From assembly GCA_963836665.1 (NCBI GenBank), contig CAWIKL010000001.1, forward strand, positions 2,542,001 through 2,606,000: a stretch of 64,000 nucleotides of DNA. The letters run 5' to 3'. Shown in pieces: positions 37,875-48,152 of the stretch. Below the pieces are notes generated by a model. The model had not been told where the DNA came from, ran no database searches, and saw nothing but the letters and a program-made list of their open reading frames with translations. Every line of letters begins with the position of its first letter. The stretch's first letter is position 1. This DNA comes from JAICSD01 sp963836665 (GTDB lineage Bacteria; Acidobacteriota; Vicinamibacteria; Vicinamibacterales; 2-12-FULL-66-21). Both the position numbers and the translations under genes were made by a program.

Positions 37875-40864
37875 ATGTGGATCTCCCGCGCTGTGCTGGC
37901 CCTGCTCCTTGCCGCACCGTATACGCTGATGTCGATAGTAGCGCCAGTTCTTGGCAGGCCGGGGCACGTCCTGAGTGTCACAATAGCGGCACCGGGTCCC
38001 ACGTTCGGTCAGGTCTTCTTCGACACCGGTTCCAGCTATCGGGAGCAGGACTCCACAACGTTACCAATATCGGCCAGAGAGCGGCGGTACGAATTCGCGA
38101 TTCCGAGCACGACCATTCGAGGTTTGCGCCTCGACCCAGGCGTCATCGGGGGACGTTACAGAATCCAGTCAGCCGAGGTCTTGCGGTCGGATGGCAAGGT
38201 TGTCGCGAGGCTCAGTCTTGCGCCCCTCTCCTGTCTCCACCAGATCGCAGTCGTCGAAGAGGACACCTACCACGCCGTTCTGGACAGTCCAGCCGGGAGT
38301 AACGACCCATTTGTCTGCATCAACCTGCCATCGCCTCTGGTCCTCCGGCCTTTCGTTGCCACAAAGACGCACCTTGTGACCCTGTTGGTGGCCGACTGGA
38401 TGGTCGGATTGCTGGTTGTCATCGGCATTGAACAGCTGGGGCGGCGGGTCGGCTCGCTGATGGGGGCACGCATCCGACGCCTGCGACTCAGTGAGCGGTC
38501 TCCAGTGATGACCGTTTGCCTCAGCGCGGTTATCGCGACAACGGTTGCGACCTATCCGCTGCTGTTCGCACACCGAAGCCTCGTTTCGCCAGGCAACGGC
38601 CCGCTTAGGATGTTGTACGATCAGGCACCCTTCGTACCCGGTTCGAACCTGGACTGGGTGGAGGATACGCGCGGTTCCGACGTAGCGGCCATGATGATGG
38701 CCATGGTCCCGTATTCCAGAGTTGAGCGCGACGCGCTGATTGGCGGGGAGTTTCCTCTCTGGATGCGGCAGAACGGCGGCGGACGGCCACTGTGGGCGCA
38801 GGGACAATCGTTGCTGCTGGACCCGTTGCACTGGCTGACTCTCATTCGGGCGAATTCGGCACTCGGATGGGATCTGAAGTTTATCCTTCACCGTTTCGTC
38901 TTTTCATTTGGAGTCGGCGTGGCGGCCCTCATGGCGACCGGCGCCGTTGTGCCCGCTGCGATGGCGGCCGCCATCACACCGTTCGCGGGCTTCTACGCAT
39001 TCCGGTTCAATCATCCTGCGGCGTTTACCCCTAGCTACGCTTCCTGGATCCTGGTCGCGTGGTTTCTCCTGGTACAGGCTTCCACGTGGCGAACACGATG
39101 GGGAGCGACACTGCTTCTCGCGCTCGCCACCGACCTGACCCTGCTATCGTCGCCGCCGAAGGAAGGTTTGATGATGATCGCCGGCTGCTACCTGACCGGG
39201 GCGATCGCCCTCGTGGCGACCAAAATGTCCGGTCGTGAGAGATTCCTCGCGCTCGTCGCGGCAGCGAGCGGCAGTCTCATCGCCACGTTAACCACTACGC
39301 CACACTGGCTCGTGTTTCTGGAAACGCTCCAGAAGGCCCACACAGCCTACGATGTCCCCGCAGTGAACCTCGCCACGCTCGACTCAGCACTGGGGTTCGT
39401 GCTTGGCAACCTCACACCGGCAGCGCTACAGCCTGGACTGCACCCGTTGGCGGTAGCGCTCGCTCTCTGTGCACTCCTGACTCCTTCATACCTTCTGGCG
39501 CAACGTGGGACCCTGGCTTGCGCCATTGGTGCGCTATGCCTTGCTGCCGTCGCGTTCGGGGCCATCCCTGTCTCGTGGCTGCTGCGCGTTCCGCTAGTCA
39601 ACAACATCAACCATTTCGGCGACGTCATGATGACGGCCCTTATGGTGCCGACACTCGTGCTCGTGGCAGGCGGCGCGTCTGCTCTCTACCAGGCGAGGCC
39701 AGTCAACAACGCTGTGTGCACCGCGGGGCTGTTGTGTGCGGCGGCAGCGGTCTTCTATGAGACCAGAGCTCTCGCGACATTCGGGCAATTCGACCAGTGG
39801 GTGAGGGCGATTGTGTTCCTTGTGGCGGTCTGCGCTCCATTCACGATCGCGAGCGCCGCGCGTTACCGTGAGCGCACATTGCCGAAGGTGGCCGTGTTCG
39901 CGATGCTCGTCGTGCTGAGTGGACTGGGCGGTCTTCATCTGGAGACCGACAGAACCTACCTTGACAAGTGGCTCGAGCAGCCCGCGCGGCGCGTGAACCT
40001 CGCTACCAATTCACCAGCCATCCAGAACGCCCCCTTTGGTCCGAATCCGACACGTGTGGTCGGACTGGGCAACCTGCTGTTCGAGGGCACTCAGGCGTTG
40101 TACGGCCTCGAGGGCATCGGCGGTCCTGACGCGCTTGTGCTGGGCCAGTACGAAGACCTGGTGGACGGCACTGGGATTCCGCGTGACTGGGTCTGGTTCA
40201 CGCTTGTGACGCCGGAGCGTCTCGATCGAATGGGCCCGCTTCTCGACCTGCTGAACGTGAGGTTCGTGGTCACCCCGCAAGACCAGCTGCCGCAGGCTTG
40301 GTCAAGATCCGCGACGACGACGATCCCCGGATCGACATCGCCGAGCGACCGAGCGCCTGGCCGCGGGCGTTCTTCGTCGACGGCGTTCGGAAGTACACGA
40401 CGCCTGCCGACCTGCTGAACAAGGTTCGCGAAGAGGGGTCGCCTTTTGCCGGGATACAAGCTGACGACCTTCGGTCTCAGCGATTCACGTATCAGTTGCC
40501 GAATCGGGAAGCCACGATGTCGGCAGCGACAAATTACGCCCTAACGGCTAACAGCACCAGCTTTCGCGTTCGCGCTGACAAGGCAGGCGTGGCTGTCCTC
40601 ACTGAGACCTATATAAAGGATGACTTTCGCGCAACGCTGAACGGGAAAGCCGTGCCGTACTTCCGGGTGAACCACGCCTTCAAGGGCGTGAGCGTCCCGT
40701 CCGCAGGCGTCTGGGATGTGACGTTCGTTTACCGCCCACAGCACTGGACAATCGCGTTAATCTGTGCCGCTATCGGCGTGCTGGTCGCAGTTTCGCTCGG
40801 TATCTGGTCCATCCGGGCGCCGAACGCTGAAGCGCTCAAGAAGGGACGCGATGGGCAGTCGTGA
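37875..40864 (+). CDS. Large polytopic membrane protein (YfhO/GT-C-like), frameshifted
   Basis: About 995 residues after joining two frames near 40300. It has an N-terminal signal/anchor, an extracytoplasmic beta domain (residues 30-155), roughly twelve membrane helices and a C-terminal periplasmic beta domain with a last helix. The membrane part carries DWVEDTRGSDVA and EFPLWMRQNGGGRPLWAQGQ, which recall the acidic periplasmic loops and P-L-W/G-x-P patterns of YfhO-type GT-C enzymes. It likely transfers a lipid-linked sugar on the outer face. The N-terminal beta domain is homologous to that of the membrane protein at 49999-52473. Confidence 0.65.
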
Positions 40865-41164
40865 CGGGTGCCGAGTCACCAGCTCGTCCCCGACAAAGGC
40901 GACATAACTGGCCACGCCGCCAAATATCGCCATCGGCTCTCAATCGTGCGAGGCATGGATTCAGTGATCACGACTCGTGGAATGGCTAATCGCGATACCG
41001 TGGAATCAGTCGTCATGATGGCGTGGCGCCTGCATCCGCTCTTGGCCCCTCGACTGAGACGCCTCCCCCGCTTGTCGCTCTCGATGGCACGTCGCCGAGG
41101 AGCGGCGGCTGAAGCGTCGCGTGGCTCGTCGCTAGGCGATTGTCCGTTTCTTGCTGAGGTTGGG
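40865..41164. other. Intergenic stretch, nothing recognised
   Basis: Convergent spacer between the membrane-protein gene and the methyltransferase gene. No coding signature or strong hairpin was found. Confidence 0.4.
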
Positions 41165-41779
41165 CTAGGTGTTCGGGCGCACCCGGCACACAGCAAATGT
41201 ATTAAGTCCGAACTTGTGCCTGAACACGCGCAGATCCTGCGGTAGGAAACCGCCGCGAACGAGCATCGGCCAGAGATCCTTGGGATCGTAGTAGGCCTTG
41301 TGGTCGTTCATTTCTTCCGCCGGCGACATGCCGAGCCGGAACGCCGAGAATTCGAGAAACCGCTTTCCACGCCAGGACGGAACGTTGAGCAGGCAGACAC
41401 CGCCCGGCCGTGTGATGCGCCGTAGCGAGACGATGGCTTTCTCAGGGTTGGCGAGATGTTCGAGCACCGATACACAGAGGACGACGTCGATGGACGCGTC
41501 GGGGATATCGTCGAGCCCCTCGGGCAGGCGCCGCTCAACGGCGGTGACTCTCGGCGACGCCTTCAGGTCTGGCGCCAGTGAGAGATCGATCAGCGTAGCG
41601 TGGCGAACCTCGCCGAGCACCGATCGAACGAACGTGGCGTTGTATCCACAGCCGACGTCAGCGAGGTCCTTACCGGCGAGCGCGCCCGTCCAGTGGCGGA
41701 TCTGACGGGCGGACAGCCAGATGCCAAACCGATCGACGGCTGTGAGCGCATAGCCTTCGCCAAAAGCACGCCTGCGCAT
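41165..41779 (-). CDS. Class I SAM methyltransferase
   Basis: The 204-residue protein has DLADVGCGYNATFVR (motif I), IDLSLAPD, DASIDVVLCVSVLEHLANPE and PGGVCLLNVPSWRGKR. It is the usual small methyltransferase coupled to a dolichol-phosphate-mannose-synthase-like GT2: it follows that gene with 3 nt between stop and start. Probably acts on the lipid-linked sugar. Confidence 0.8.
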   Translation of the reverse strand: MRRRAFGEGYALTAVDRFGIWLSARQIRHWTGALAGKDLADVGCGYNATFVRSVLGEVRHATLIDLSLAPDLKASPRVTAVERRLPEGLDDIPDASIDVVLCVSVLEHLANPEKAIVSLRRITRPGGVCLLNVPSWRGKRFLEFSAFRLGMSPAEEMNDHKAYYDPKDLWPMLVRGGFLPQDLRVFRHKFGLNTFAVCRVRPNT

Positions 41780-41782
41780 CGC

Positions 41783-42958
41783 CTACTTCGGCTTGTGCAC
41801 GGCCACCGCGTGCAGCAGCAGCGTGAACGTGAACGTCGAGAGGCCAAACGCCAAGAGAAGGAGCCCGCTGATCGCGAAGTGGTTCACCCACGTGAGCTGC
41901 GCGGGGAGCAAGAAGCCGTAATGGACCCACTGGATCACGAGTGGAATCGTCATTGCGAGGCCCACAAGCGTTGCGACGAGCGCGCCCAGCACCGCGCGCG
42001 TGTACGCGAACCGCTGCAGCCACAGCGAGGTGACGCGGTTCGTGTAGTCGTAGAGCACCCGCGCGAGGCAGCCCGCGTAGAAGCTCTGCAGCCCTCCCAC
42101 AGTGAGCGTGAGGCCGAGCATCTGCGTGTGCAGCGAGAGCGTGATGCGCCCGACTGTCACCGGGCCAAACGTCGCCGGCACCGAGAGAAGGAGCCCCAAC
42201 AGGAACACCGCAAGGCCTGGGTAGAGGAGGAAGAAGTCCGCACCGTAGACCAGCATCGCGCGAAGGTTGATCCAGCCGGCGACCCATGGCGAAAACCAGC
42301 CCGAGCGTCGGTGGTGCGAGAGTCGCCCGTCCTTGTCCTTGTAGAAGCGAACTGGCACTTCTGCCGTTCTGAGCCTCAAGTGGACGGACTTGAGCACCAT
42401 CTCCGAGGCGTACTCCCATGACTGCGACTGCAGCCGCATCCGCTCGAGCCCGTCCCTGGTGAGACCACGCATCCCGCAGTGGATATCCGTGAACGTCGCG
42501 CCGTAGAGGATATTCAATATCCAAGTTGTGAACGGCGTGCCGAAGTATCGGTGGAGCGGCGGCATCGCGCCTTCCTCAATACTCCCGCGAAAGCGCGAGC
42601 CCATAATGAACTCGTAGCCCTCCTCGAACTTCTCCATAAACGACTTCAACTCACGGAAATCGTAGGTGCAGTCGCAGTCGCCCATGACGACATACCGTCC
42701 CCGAATGAACGGCAGGGAGTCGATGTACGCACGCCCGAGGCCCCGCCTGGGCACGCGCAAGACGCGCGCCCCCTTCGCAGCGGCAAGCTCCGCTGTGCCG
42801 TCTGTCGAACTGTCGATGATGAGGATCTCCCCGGTGACCTTAGCACTGACGAGCCCCTCCTTGCACCAGTCGATGAACTCCCCGATGGTGACCGATTCGT
42901 TGAGTGCCGGGATGACGATCGACAGCACCGGTGCCTCAACGTCGCCTTCTGGGACCAT
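41783..42958 (-). CDS. GT2 glycosyltransferase, DPM1/ArnC-like, with C-terminal membrane helices
   Basis: About 390 residues. The GT2 catalytic domain has LSIVIPALNESVTIGEF, ILIIDSSTDGTAELA, VVMGDCDCTYDF (DxD-type metal site) and EFIMGSRFRGSIEEGAMPPL, followed by four C-terminal hydrophobic segments. Family members make polyprenyl-phosphate sugars at the inner membrane. ATG 42958 starts directly before the catalytic domain; a GTG at 43072 would add a 38-residue Ser/Pro-rich extension. Confidence 0.85.
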   Translation of the reverse strand: MVPEGDVEAPVLSIVIPALNESVTIGEFIDWCKEGLVSAKVTGEILIIDSSTDGTAELAAAKGARVLRVPRRGLGRAYIDSLPFIRGRYVVMGDCDCTYDFRELKSFMEKFEEGYEFIMGSRFRGSIEEGAMPPLHRYFGTPFTTWILNILYGATFTDIHCGMRGLTRDGLERMRLQSQSWEYASEMVLKSVHLRLRTAEVPVRFYKDKDGRLSHHRRSGWFSPWVAGWINLRAMLVYGADFFLLYPGLAVFLLGLLLSVPATFGPVTVGRITLSLHTQMLGLTLTVGGLQSFYAGCLARVLYDYTNRVTSLWLQRFAYTRAVLGALVATLVGLAMTIPLVIQWVHYGFLLPAQLTWVNHFAISGLLLLAFGLSTFTFTLLLHAVAVHKPK

Positions 42959-43120
42959 GAGCGAGGGTTCCTCAGACCGGGAAAGACTCGGCGACGTTGC
43001 TGGTGTAGATGGGTCCGGGAATGGTGGCGGCGTCTTGGCCTGCAATTTACTCGACACGGTGCCCACACTCACGGCGCCGATTGTGAGGTGTCTTTACGCC
43101 AGTGGTCAAGGAGAACCGGC

Positions 43121-43908
43121 TCATGACGTGTACGGAAGTTTGAGCACCAGCGCCTGGCCCGTGGGCAAGTAGATCGGTTTCTCGCGGTACCCATCAAAGG
43201 CGGCATCGGTTGCTTCACGGGCGGGCGAGCAGCTCGGAAACCCGTAGTCGTCGAAAACGATGACGCCGCCGGGCACCAGCCTCGGGTACACAAACTCCAC
43301 GGTGTCGCGAACTGTTTGCGCCAGGTCCACGTCCACATGGGCGAACGCGATCCGCGGAATTGCACAGCCCGTGAACGTGTCGGGGATGTAGCCGACGTGA
43401 AACGCCGTGCTTTGCGCTGAGGGAGCGATGAGTTCCCGCACGGCGCTTTCCGATGTGTCCGAGAAGTGTCCCCTCTCGAACGCTTCGCCGCGCCTCGTGT
43501 CCGGCATCCCGACGAAGCTGTCGAAAAGATGCAGCGTGCGGTGAGGGCTGCCACCCTTGAGCACGTTCGCCGCGAGGAGTGCGGTTCCGCCGCGGAAGAC
43601 TCCAAACTCCGCGAAGTCCCCGTCGAGGTGTAGCGCCTGCCGCATCATTTGCAGCAAGATCCAGCAGCGTTCAGGGCTCACGAGTGTGTGGGTGCGAATG
43701 GTATTGAAATTGCGTTGGAAGTCTGCCTCTCCCTCCCACGGCGAGTACAACGGGCGGTAAAGATCGGCATCCCTCACCGGCGCTCCCCGGCTGGCAAGCC
43801 TGGTGCGGAGCCGGAGATACCGAGCGCGGCGAGTAGTCTGTTTCCTGGCGCACGTGGCAGCGTAAGAGCCACAGGCATGAGTGAACGCACAAAGCCGAAT
43901 GTGTTCAT
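43121..43908 (-). CDS. TylF/MycF-type O-methyltransferase, probable frameshift near N-terminus
   Basis: The main frame has FAEFGVFRGGTALLAANVLK (SAM site), LHLFDSFVGMPD, FAHVDVDLAQTVRDTVEFVY (metal-binding Asp residues) and PGGVIVFDDYGFPSC, all typical of TylF sugar O-methyltransferases. The natural N-terminus, MNTFGFVRSLMPVALTLP from ATG 43908, is in a different frame and joins near 43830 to RYLRLRTRLASRGAPVRDAD. The product would methylate a sugar hydroxyl. It lies upstream of the GT2/methyltransferase pair on the same strand. Confidence 0.75.
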
Positions 43909-44086
43909 GAGAGTGGCCGCTGCTAGATCGCTGGCGGAGGGTTGACACCGAGAATAAAGGAGCGCTGCGGTGCTGGTCAAGGGGAACGGGCCGTCGGTTC
44001 TGGACGCCAGGATCGGGCCGGAGTGACCGGCGTATGTTGTTGACGGACCCAGACCGAACCCTCGACAATAACTGACGGAACCAGCT

Positions 44087-44839
44087 GTGACCGCGCCGCA
44101 TCTCGACGACTGGGACGCCCATTGGGAGCAATTCGCCGAGTTGGCGAGTCGAAACCCGGCGCAGGCCTACCGTCATGAGACCATCATCCGGATGCTTCGC
44201 GAAATGCCCGTGCGACGTCTGCTCGACGTCGGAAGCGGACAGGGCGACTTTTTGGTCAAGGCCGCCCGCATCTGGCCGGACGCCGAGTTGTGCGGCTTTG
44301 AGATGAGCTCGACCGGCGTGGAGATTACCAAGCGGAAGCTGCCTGGCGCGCAGGCCCTCGTCGTGAATCTCTTTGAGCCCTCCGGCGAGGCAGCGCGCTA
44401 TCGCGGGTGGGCGACGCACTGTGTGTGTTCTGAAGTGCTCGAGCACGTGGACGATGCCGCGGCATTCCTCCGCGCGGCCGCTGACTATCTCGCCGATGAT
44501 GCGTCTCTCATTGTAACGGTGCCCGGCGGCCCCGTATCGGCCTTCGACCGGCGCATCGGTCATCGTTGGCACTTCACGAAAGCATCGATCGAGCGCTGTC
44601 TGACCGAGAGCCGGTTCGTGCCGACGCGTGTCTTTCTGGCGGGGTTTCCGTTCTTCAATCTGTACCGCCTGATGGTGATCGCGCGCGGGGACAAGCTCGT
44701 TGAAGAGGCGGGCGCCGGAGCGACCTCTTGGCTCGCGAGCATCGCGATGAGGGCGTTCGGCTTTCTCTTCCGATTCAACCTCATACAGTCGCGATGGGGC
44801 TGGCAGGTGGTTGCCGTGGCTCGACGGAGTCGCGCGTAG
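44087..44839 (+). CDS. Class I SAM methyltransferase
   Basis: The 250-residue protein has LLDVGSGQGDFLVKAAR, ELCGFEMSSTGVEI, HCVCSEVLEHVDDAAAFLR and a GPVSAFDRRIGHRWHF stretch characteristic of a cluster-associated methyltransferase group. The start is GTG. A TTGACG / 18 bp / GACAAT promoter-like pair lies at 44040-44069. Substrate unknown. Confidence 0.75.
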   Translation: MTAPHLDDWDAHWEQFAELASRNPAQAYRHETIIRMLREMPVRRLLDVGSGQGDFLVKAARIWPDAELCGFEMSSTGVEITKRKLPGAQALVVNLFEPSGEAARYRGWATHCVCSEVLEHVDDAAAFLRAAADYLADDASLIVTVPGGPVSAFDRRIGHRWHFTKASIERCLTESRFVPTRVFLAGFPFFNLYRLMVIARGDKLVEEAGAGATSWLASIAMRAFGFLFRFNLIQSRWGWQVVAVARRSRA

Positions 44840-44935
44840 CGCCACCTGCTTTGGCGCGGCTAAAGAACTCGGACCGTCAGGCGAGCGAGCAGGCCAAGAC
44901 GTTGCTCAAATGGTTGTCGATGGTTGTTCGTCGAC

Positions 44936-44964
44936 TTGACACAGGCGCGGAACCCGCCCAGAAT
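44936..44964 (+). promoter_or_regulatory. Consensus promoter with leaderless geometry
   Basis: A perfect TTGACA (44936-44941), a 17-bp spacer and CAGAAT (44959-44964) are followed 9 nt later by the epimerase ATG at 44974. No ribosome-binding site fits in the 9 nt. Confidence 0.65.
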
Positions 44965-44973
44965 TCCTGCCAG

Positions 44974-45976
44974 ATGACCAGCGCCGCACACTCTCGGGGG
45001 ACGAAGTTCTTTATCGTCGGCGGCGCTGGATTCATCGGTAGTCATGTGACTGACCGGCTGCTCGCTAGTCGTGAGATTGAGAGAGTCACGCTGTACGACA
45101 ACTTCTCGTCCGGCCGGGACTGGCACTATGCGCACCACGCATCCGATCCCCGGCTCGCCGTAATCCGCGCCGACGTCAAGGATCTGCCGTGTTTGCGCTC
45201 GGCGATGGACGGCCACGACGTCGTGATCGATCTCGCTTCGAATCCCGATATCGCACGTGCGGCCGTCGAGCCGGATATCGATTTTCGCGAAGGCACTGTC
45301 CTCACGCAGAACGTCGTCGAGGCCATGCGCACCACGAATACAAAGCGCGTGTTGTACACTTCGGGAAGCGGTGTGTACGGCGACGTCGGCGAACTCGAGA
45401 CGAACGAGGATTGGGGACCGCTCATCCCCATTTCCACGTACGCGGCGAGCAAGCTCGCCGGTGAGGCCCTCATCTCCAGCTATTGCGCGATGTTCGACCT
45501 GACAGCTTGCGTGTTCCGGTTTGCCAACGTGGTGGGGCCACGGCAGACGCACGGTGTTGGCTTCGATTTCCTGCGTAAGCTGGCTGACGACCCCACGACC
45601 TTGCGCGGTACTGGGCGATGGCACGCAGAGCAAGTCGTACATCGATGTTCAGGATGTGCTGGACGCGGTCTTCCTGGCGCATCAGGAGACACGCCAGCCA
45701 TACGAGGTCTACAACGTCGGCACCGGCGATTACATCACCGTGCGGGAAATCGCCCATCTCGCCGTCGATTGCGTTGGGCTCGAGCCAGGATCGGTCCGCT
45801 TCGAGTTCACCGGTGGCGACCGCGGCTGGAAGGGCGACGTGCCCATCGTTCGCCTGAACTGCGATCGCATCCGGTCGATGGGCTGGCGCTGTCGCCTGTC
45901 GTCTCGCGAGGCGCTTGAACAGGCCATGCGCGCCATGCAGTTGTCGTCGCCAAAGATCGCTCGCTCGCGTTCGTAA
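44974..45976 (+). CDS. NAD-dependent epimerase/dehydratase, frameshifted
   Basis: An SDR of about 330 residues: IVGGAGFIGSHVTDRLL, DVVIDLASNPDIAR, LYTSGSGVYGD, Y-x3-K in STYAASKLAGEALIS, FRFANVVGPRQTHGV. A one-base shift near 45605 leads into GDGTQSKSYIDVQDVLDAVF and the C-terminal domain ending LEQAMRAMQL. Close relatives are UDP-glucose 4-epimerase/dTDP-glucose dehydratase-like enzymes. ATG 44974 matches the promoter; frames upstream are antisense. Confidence 0.8.
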
Positions 45977-46280
45977 CGAGGGCTTGACGTTGCTGCAGTG
46001 ACGGCCGGTCTCTGGCTGATATTGGCACCGTCGTGAACGCAACCGCATGGGGAAAATGAGGAGGCACGGTCGCTCGACTCAGCGCGAGGATGGGGCGAGT
46101 AGCTCGTACCGATGAAGACAACGTAACCATCCGACCACTATTTCAGCCAGACTAGACTCTAGTCCCCTGGAAGCGGATTTTCTAAAAAACGAATCCGACG
46201 TGTGATTTGATTGGGCGAGATGGCAGCGTGCCCTCACCTCAGTCGGAGGTGTACGATGCACTGAGACGGTCCCCGCAGGA
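45977..46280. other. Convergent intergenic stretch with palindromes
   Basis: GACTAGA-C-TCTAGTC at 46151-46165 is a perfect 7-bp inverted repeat. CGGATT/AATCCG (46175-46198) encloses an A-rich loop. Either may end transcription from both sides. No gene seen. Confidence 0.45.
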
Positions 46281-46994
46281 TCAGATCTGGAATCCGGCCG
46301 CAGTCGCATCGTCGTAGAACATCTTCACGGTGTCCAATGAGTAATCGCTCAGGTCTTTGCCCACCAGCGAGAGCTTCTTCAGGATGTCGTTGGTGACCGT
46401 GATGATGTGGCAACCGATTTCGTGTGCCTGGAAGACGTTGAGGAGTTCTCGTGGGCTCGCCCAAATCAGCTCTGCGCGTGGCTCGACCGACAGGATGTCG
46501 AGAACCGCCTTCATGTGTGGGACAGGGTCGCGGCCGGTGTCGGCAATTCGCCCGGCAAACACCGACACGTTCGAGGGTGCGCCCCCTGTGAGCGCGTCCA
46601 CAATCGCCCGCACCTGTTCGAGCGTCATGATTGCAGTCACGTTCAACTTGACCCCGGCGTGTGACAAACGTCGCACCAGGTCGTAAGCGGGTTCCCGACG
46701 CGTGTTGGTCACCGGGATCTTGACGTAGACGTACTCGCCCCACGTCGCAATTTCGCGGGCCTGCCGCTCCATGTCCGCGAACTCATCCGAGAACACCTCG
46801 AACGAGATCGGTCGATCGGGAATCGCCGCTAGCACTTCGTGCGCGAAGGCGCGGTAGTCGGCGATACCGGCCTTTCGCATTAGTGTCGGATTAGTGGTAA
46901 ACCCCTTAATGTGCGGTTCACGGTACATCGCCAGCATTCCGGAAAGTTCGGCGCCGTCCGCGTAGATCTTCGTGCGGAGATCGGTCAATTTCAT
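46281..46994 (-). CDS. Transaldolase-family protein (fructose-6-phosphate aldolase-like)
   Basis: The 237-residue TIM-barrel protein has KIYADGAELSGM, IKGFTTNPTLMRKAG (the TNP motif), the Schiff-base lysine in YVYVKIPVTN, LNVTAIMTLEQV and SVFAGRIADTGRDP. These are transaldolase/F6P-aldolase signatures. The start at ATG 46994 gives the normal family N-terminus. As last gene of a GDP-heptose operon it may supply sedoheptulose 7-phosphate, the GmhA substrate. That is inferred from context. Confidence 0.8.
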   Translation of the reverse strand: MKLTDLRTKIYADGAELSGMLAMYREPHIKGFTTNPTLMRKAGIADYRAFAHEVLAAIPDRPISFEVFSDEFADMERQAREIATWGEYVYVKIPVTNTRREPAYDLVRRLSHAGVKLNVTAIMTLEQVRAIVDALTGGAPSNVSVFAGRIADTGRDPVPHMKAVLDILSVEPRAELIWASPRELLNVFQAHEIGCHIITVTNDILKKLSLVGKDLSDYSLDTVKMFYDDATAAGFQI

Positions 46995-47024
46995 GTTTGT
47001 CTCTGCTTCACAATATCGCACTCG

Positions 47025-47572
47025 TCACGCCGGATTGGTGCGGGCAATCAACCAGTCGGCCGCCTCGGCTAGCGACCGCACACGAACGGTCGGCGCTGCT
47101 CCTGTTGGCTCGTCGTAGCCGTAATCGACGAGGATTGTGGCACCGCATCCAGCTGCGCGTCCGGCTTCGATGTCACGCCACCTGTCGCCCACCATCACAC
47201 TGGCTGCCATGTCATGCGCAGGTTCCTGCAGCAGAAGCCCCGGCTTTGGTTTACGACATACGCAGCGATCTGCGTCGTCGTGCGGGCACATTCGGATTTC
47301 GTCGAGCGGAAGGAGGGCGCGCAGCAGTGCGTTGATGCGCTCGACCGCAGCCATCGACGTGCTGCCCCTGGCGACATCCGGCTGGTTGGTCACGACGACG
47401 AGCGAATAACCAGCCTCCCTGAGGCGCTGCAGTGCTTCCGGCACTCCCGCCAGAATCTCGAGCTCGTCCGCGGAATCGGGGGATAAGGCTTGCCATTTCG
47501 GACCAACGTCCGATTGATCACGCCGTCACGGTCGAGAAAGACCGCCGGGCGTGTCAACGCGTCGATTCCCAC
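47025..47572 (-). CDS. HAD phosphatase, GmhB-like, frameshifted
   Basis: The first frame gives AVFLDRDGVINRTLVRNGKPYPP (motif I, split), and after a one-base shift near 47490 the second gives VPEALQRLREAGYSLVVVTNQPD, CPHDDADRCVCRKPKPGLL and VMVGDRWRDIEAG. The cysteine-containing zinc loop marks it as a heptose-bisphosphate 7-phosphatase-type HAD. It shares an operon with gmhA, hddA and hddC and is distinct from the LPS-operon gmhB at 8146. A GTG at 47572 overlaps the end of gmhA by 19 nt. Confidence 0.75.
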
Positions 47573-48150
47573 TTGGTCGCGGTCGCCTTCAACGTCGGAT
47601 GAGACACGAGCAGGTGCCAGACGACCGCCTGGAATGCCTCGCTATGAGGCGTAACGGTCTCCGGATTCGCCGTCGGGACGATAGCGCATGCATCTGCAAC
47701 CGTCGCGGTGTATCCCCCATCGCGACCAACCACGCCGATGATCGCTGCGCCGACCTCCTTGGCGAGCTGCAGTGCGCGCACAAGGTTGGGACTGATATTC
47801 TTCTCAAGGCTGCCGCCGCCAACCGAGAATACAAAGACTGCGTCCTCTTGCCGGAGCCGACTTCCTTTCAGCCATGCCGAGAACACGGTGTCCCAGCCCT
47901 CGTCGTTCGTCCGCGCGGTCAACTCCGAGATGTTATCGGTCGGCGCGTATGCCTCGAAACCGGCCAACTTGCGGAAATCGTTGACCGCGTGACCGCAGTT
48001 CGCAGCACTGCCACCAACACCAAGGAAGAAGAGTCGACCGCCGCGGGCACGGACGTCAGCGAGGATTTCGACCATGCGCTCGATGACGGTGTGATCGAGT
48101 TGCTGGATGATGTGCGCGGCTTCCTGCAGATGACGTTCGGTATAGGTCAT
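47554..48150 (-). CDS. gmhA: Sedoheptulose 7-phosphate isomerase (SIS domain)
   Basis: The 198-residue SIS-domain protein has LFFLGVGGSAANCGHAVNDF, the AYAPTDNISELTARTND block and VFSVGGGSLEKNISPNLVRA. These are the GmhA sugar-phosphate-binding serines. It converts sedoheptulose 7-phosphate to D-glycero-D-manno-heptose 7-phosphate. It is the only GmhA in the window, so it could feed both the ADP- and GDP-heptose routes. It follows hddC with 2 nt between. Confidence 0.88.
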   Translation of the reverse strand: MTYTERHLQEAAHIIQQLDHTVIERMVEILADVRARGGRLFFLGVGGSAANCGHAVNDFRKLAGFEAYAPTDNISELTARTNDEGWDTVFSAWLKGSRLRQEDAVFVFSVGGGSLEKNISPNLVRALQLAKEVGAAIIGVVGRDGGYTATVADACAIVPTANPETVTPHSEAFQAVVWHLLVSHPTLKATATKWESTR

Positions 48151-48152
48151 GT

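Noticed and set aside
40868..41245. Small plus-strand frame in the convergent gap
   Set aside because: No ribosome-binding site, low-complexity Arg/Leu content, and it runs into the end of the methyltransferase gene on the other strand.
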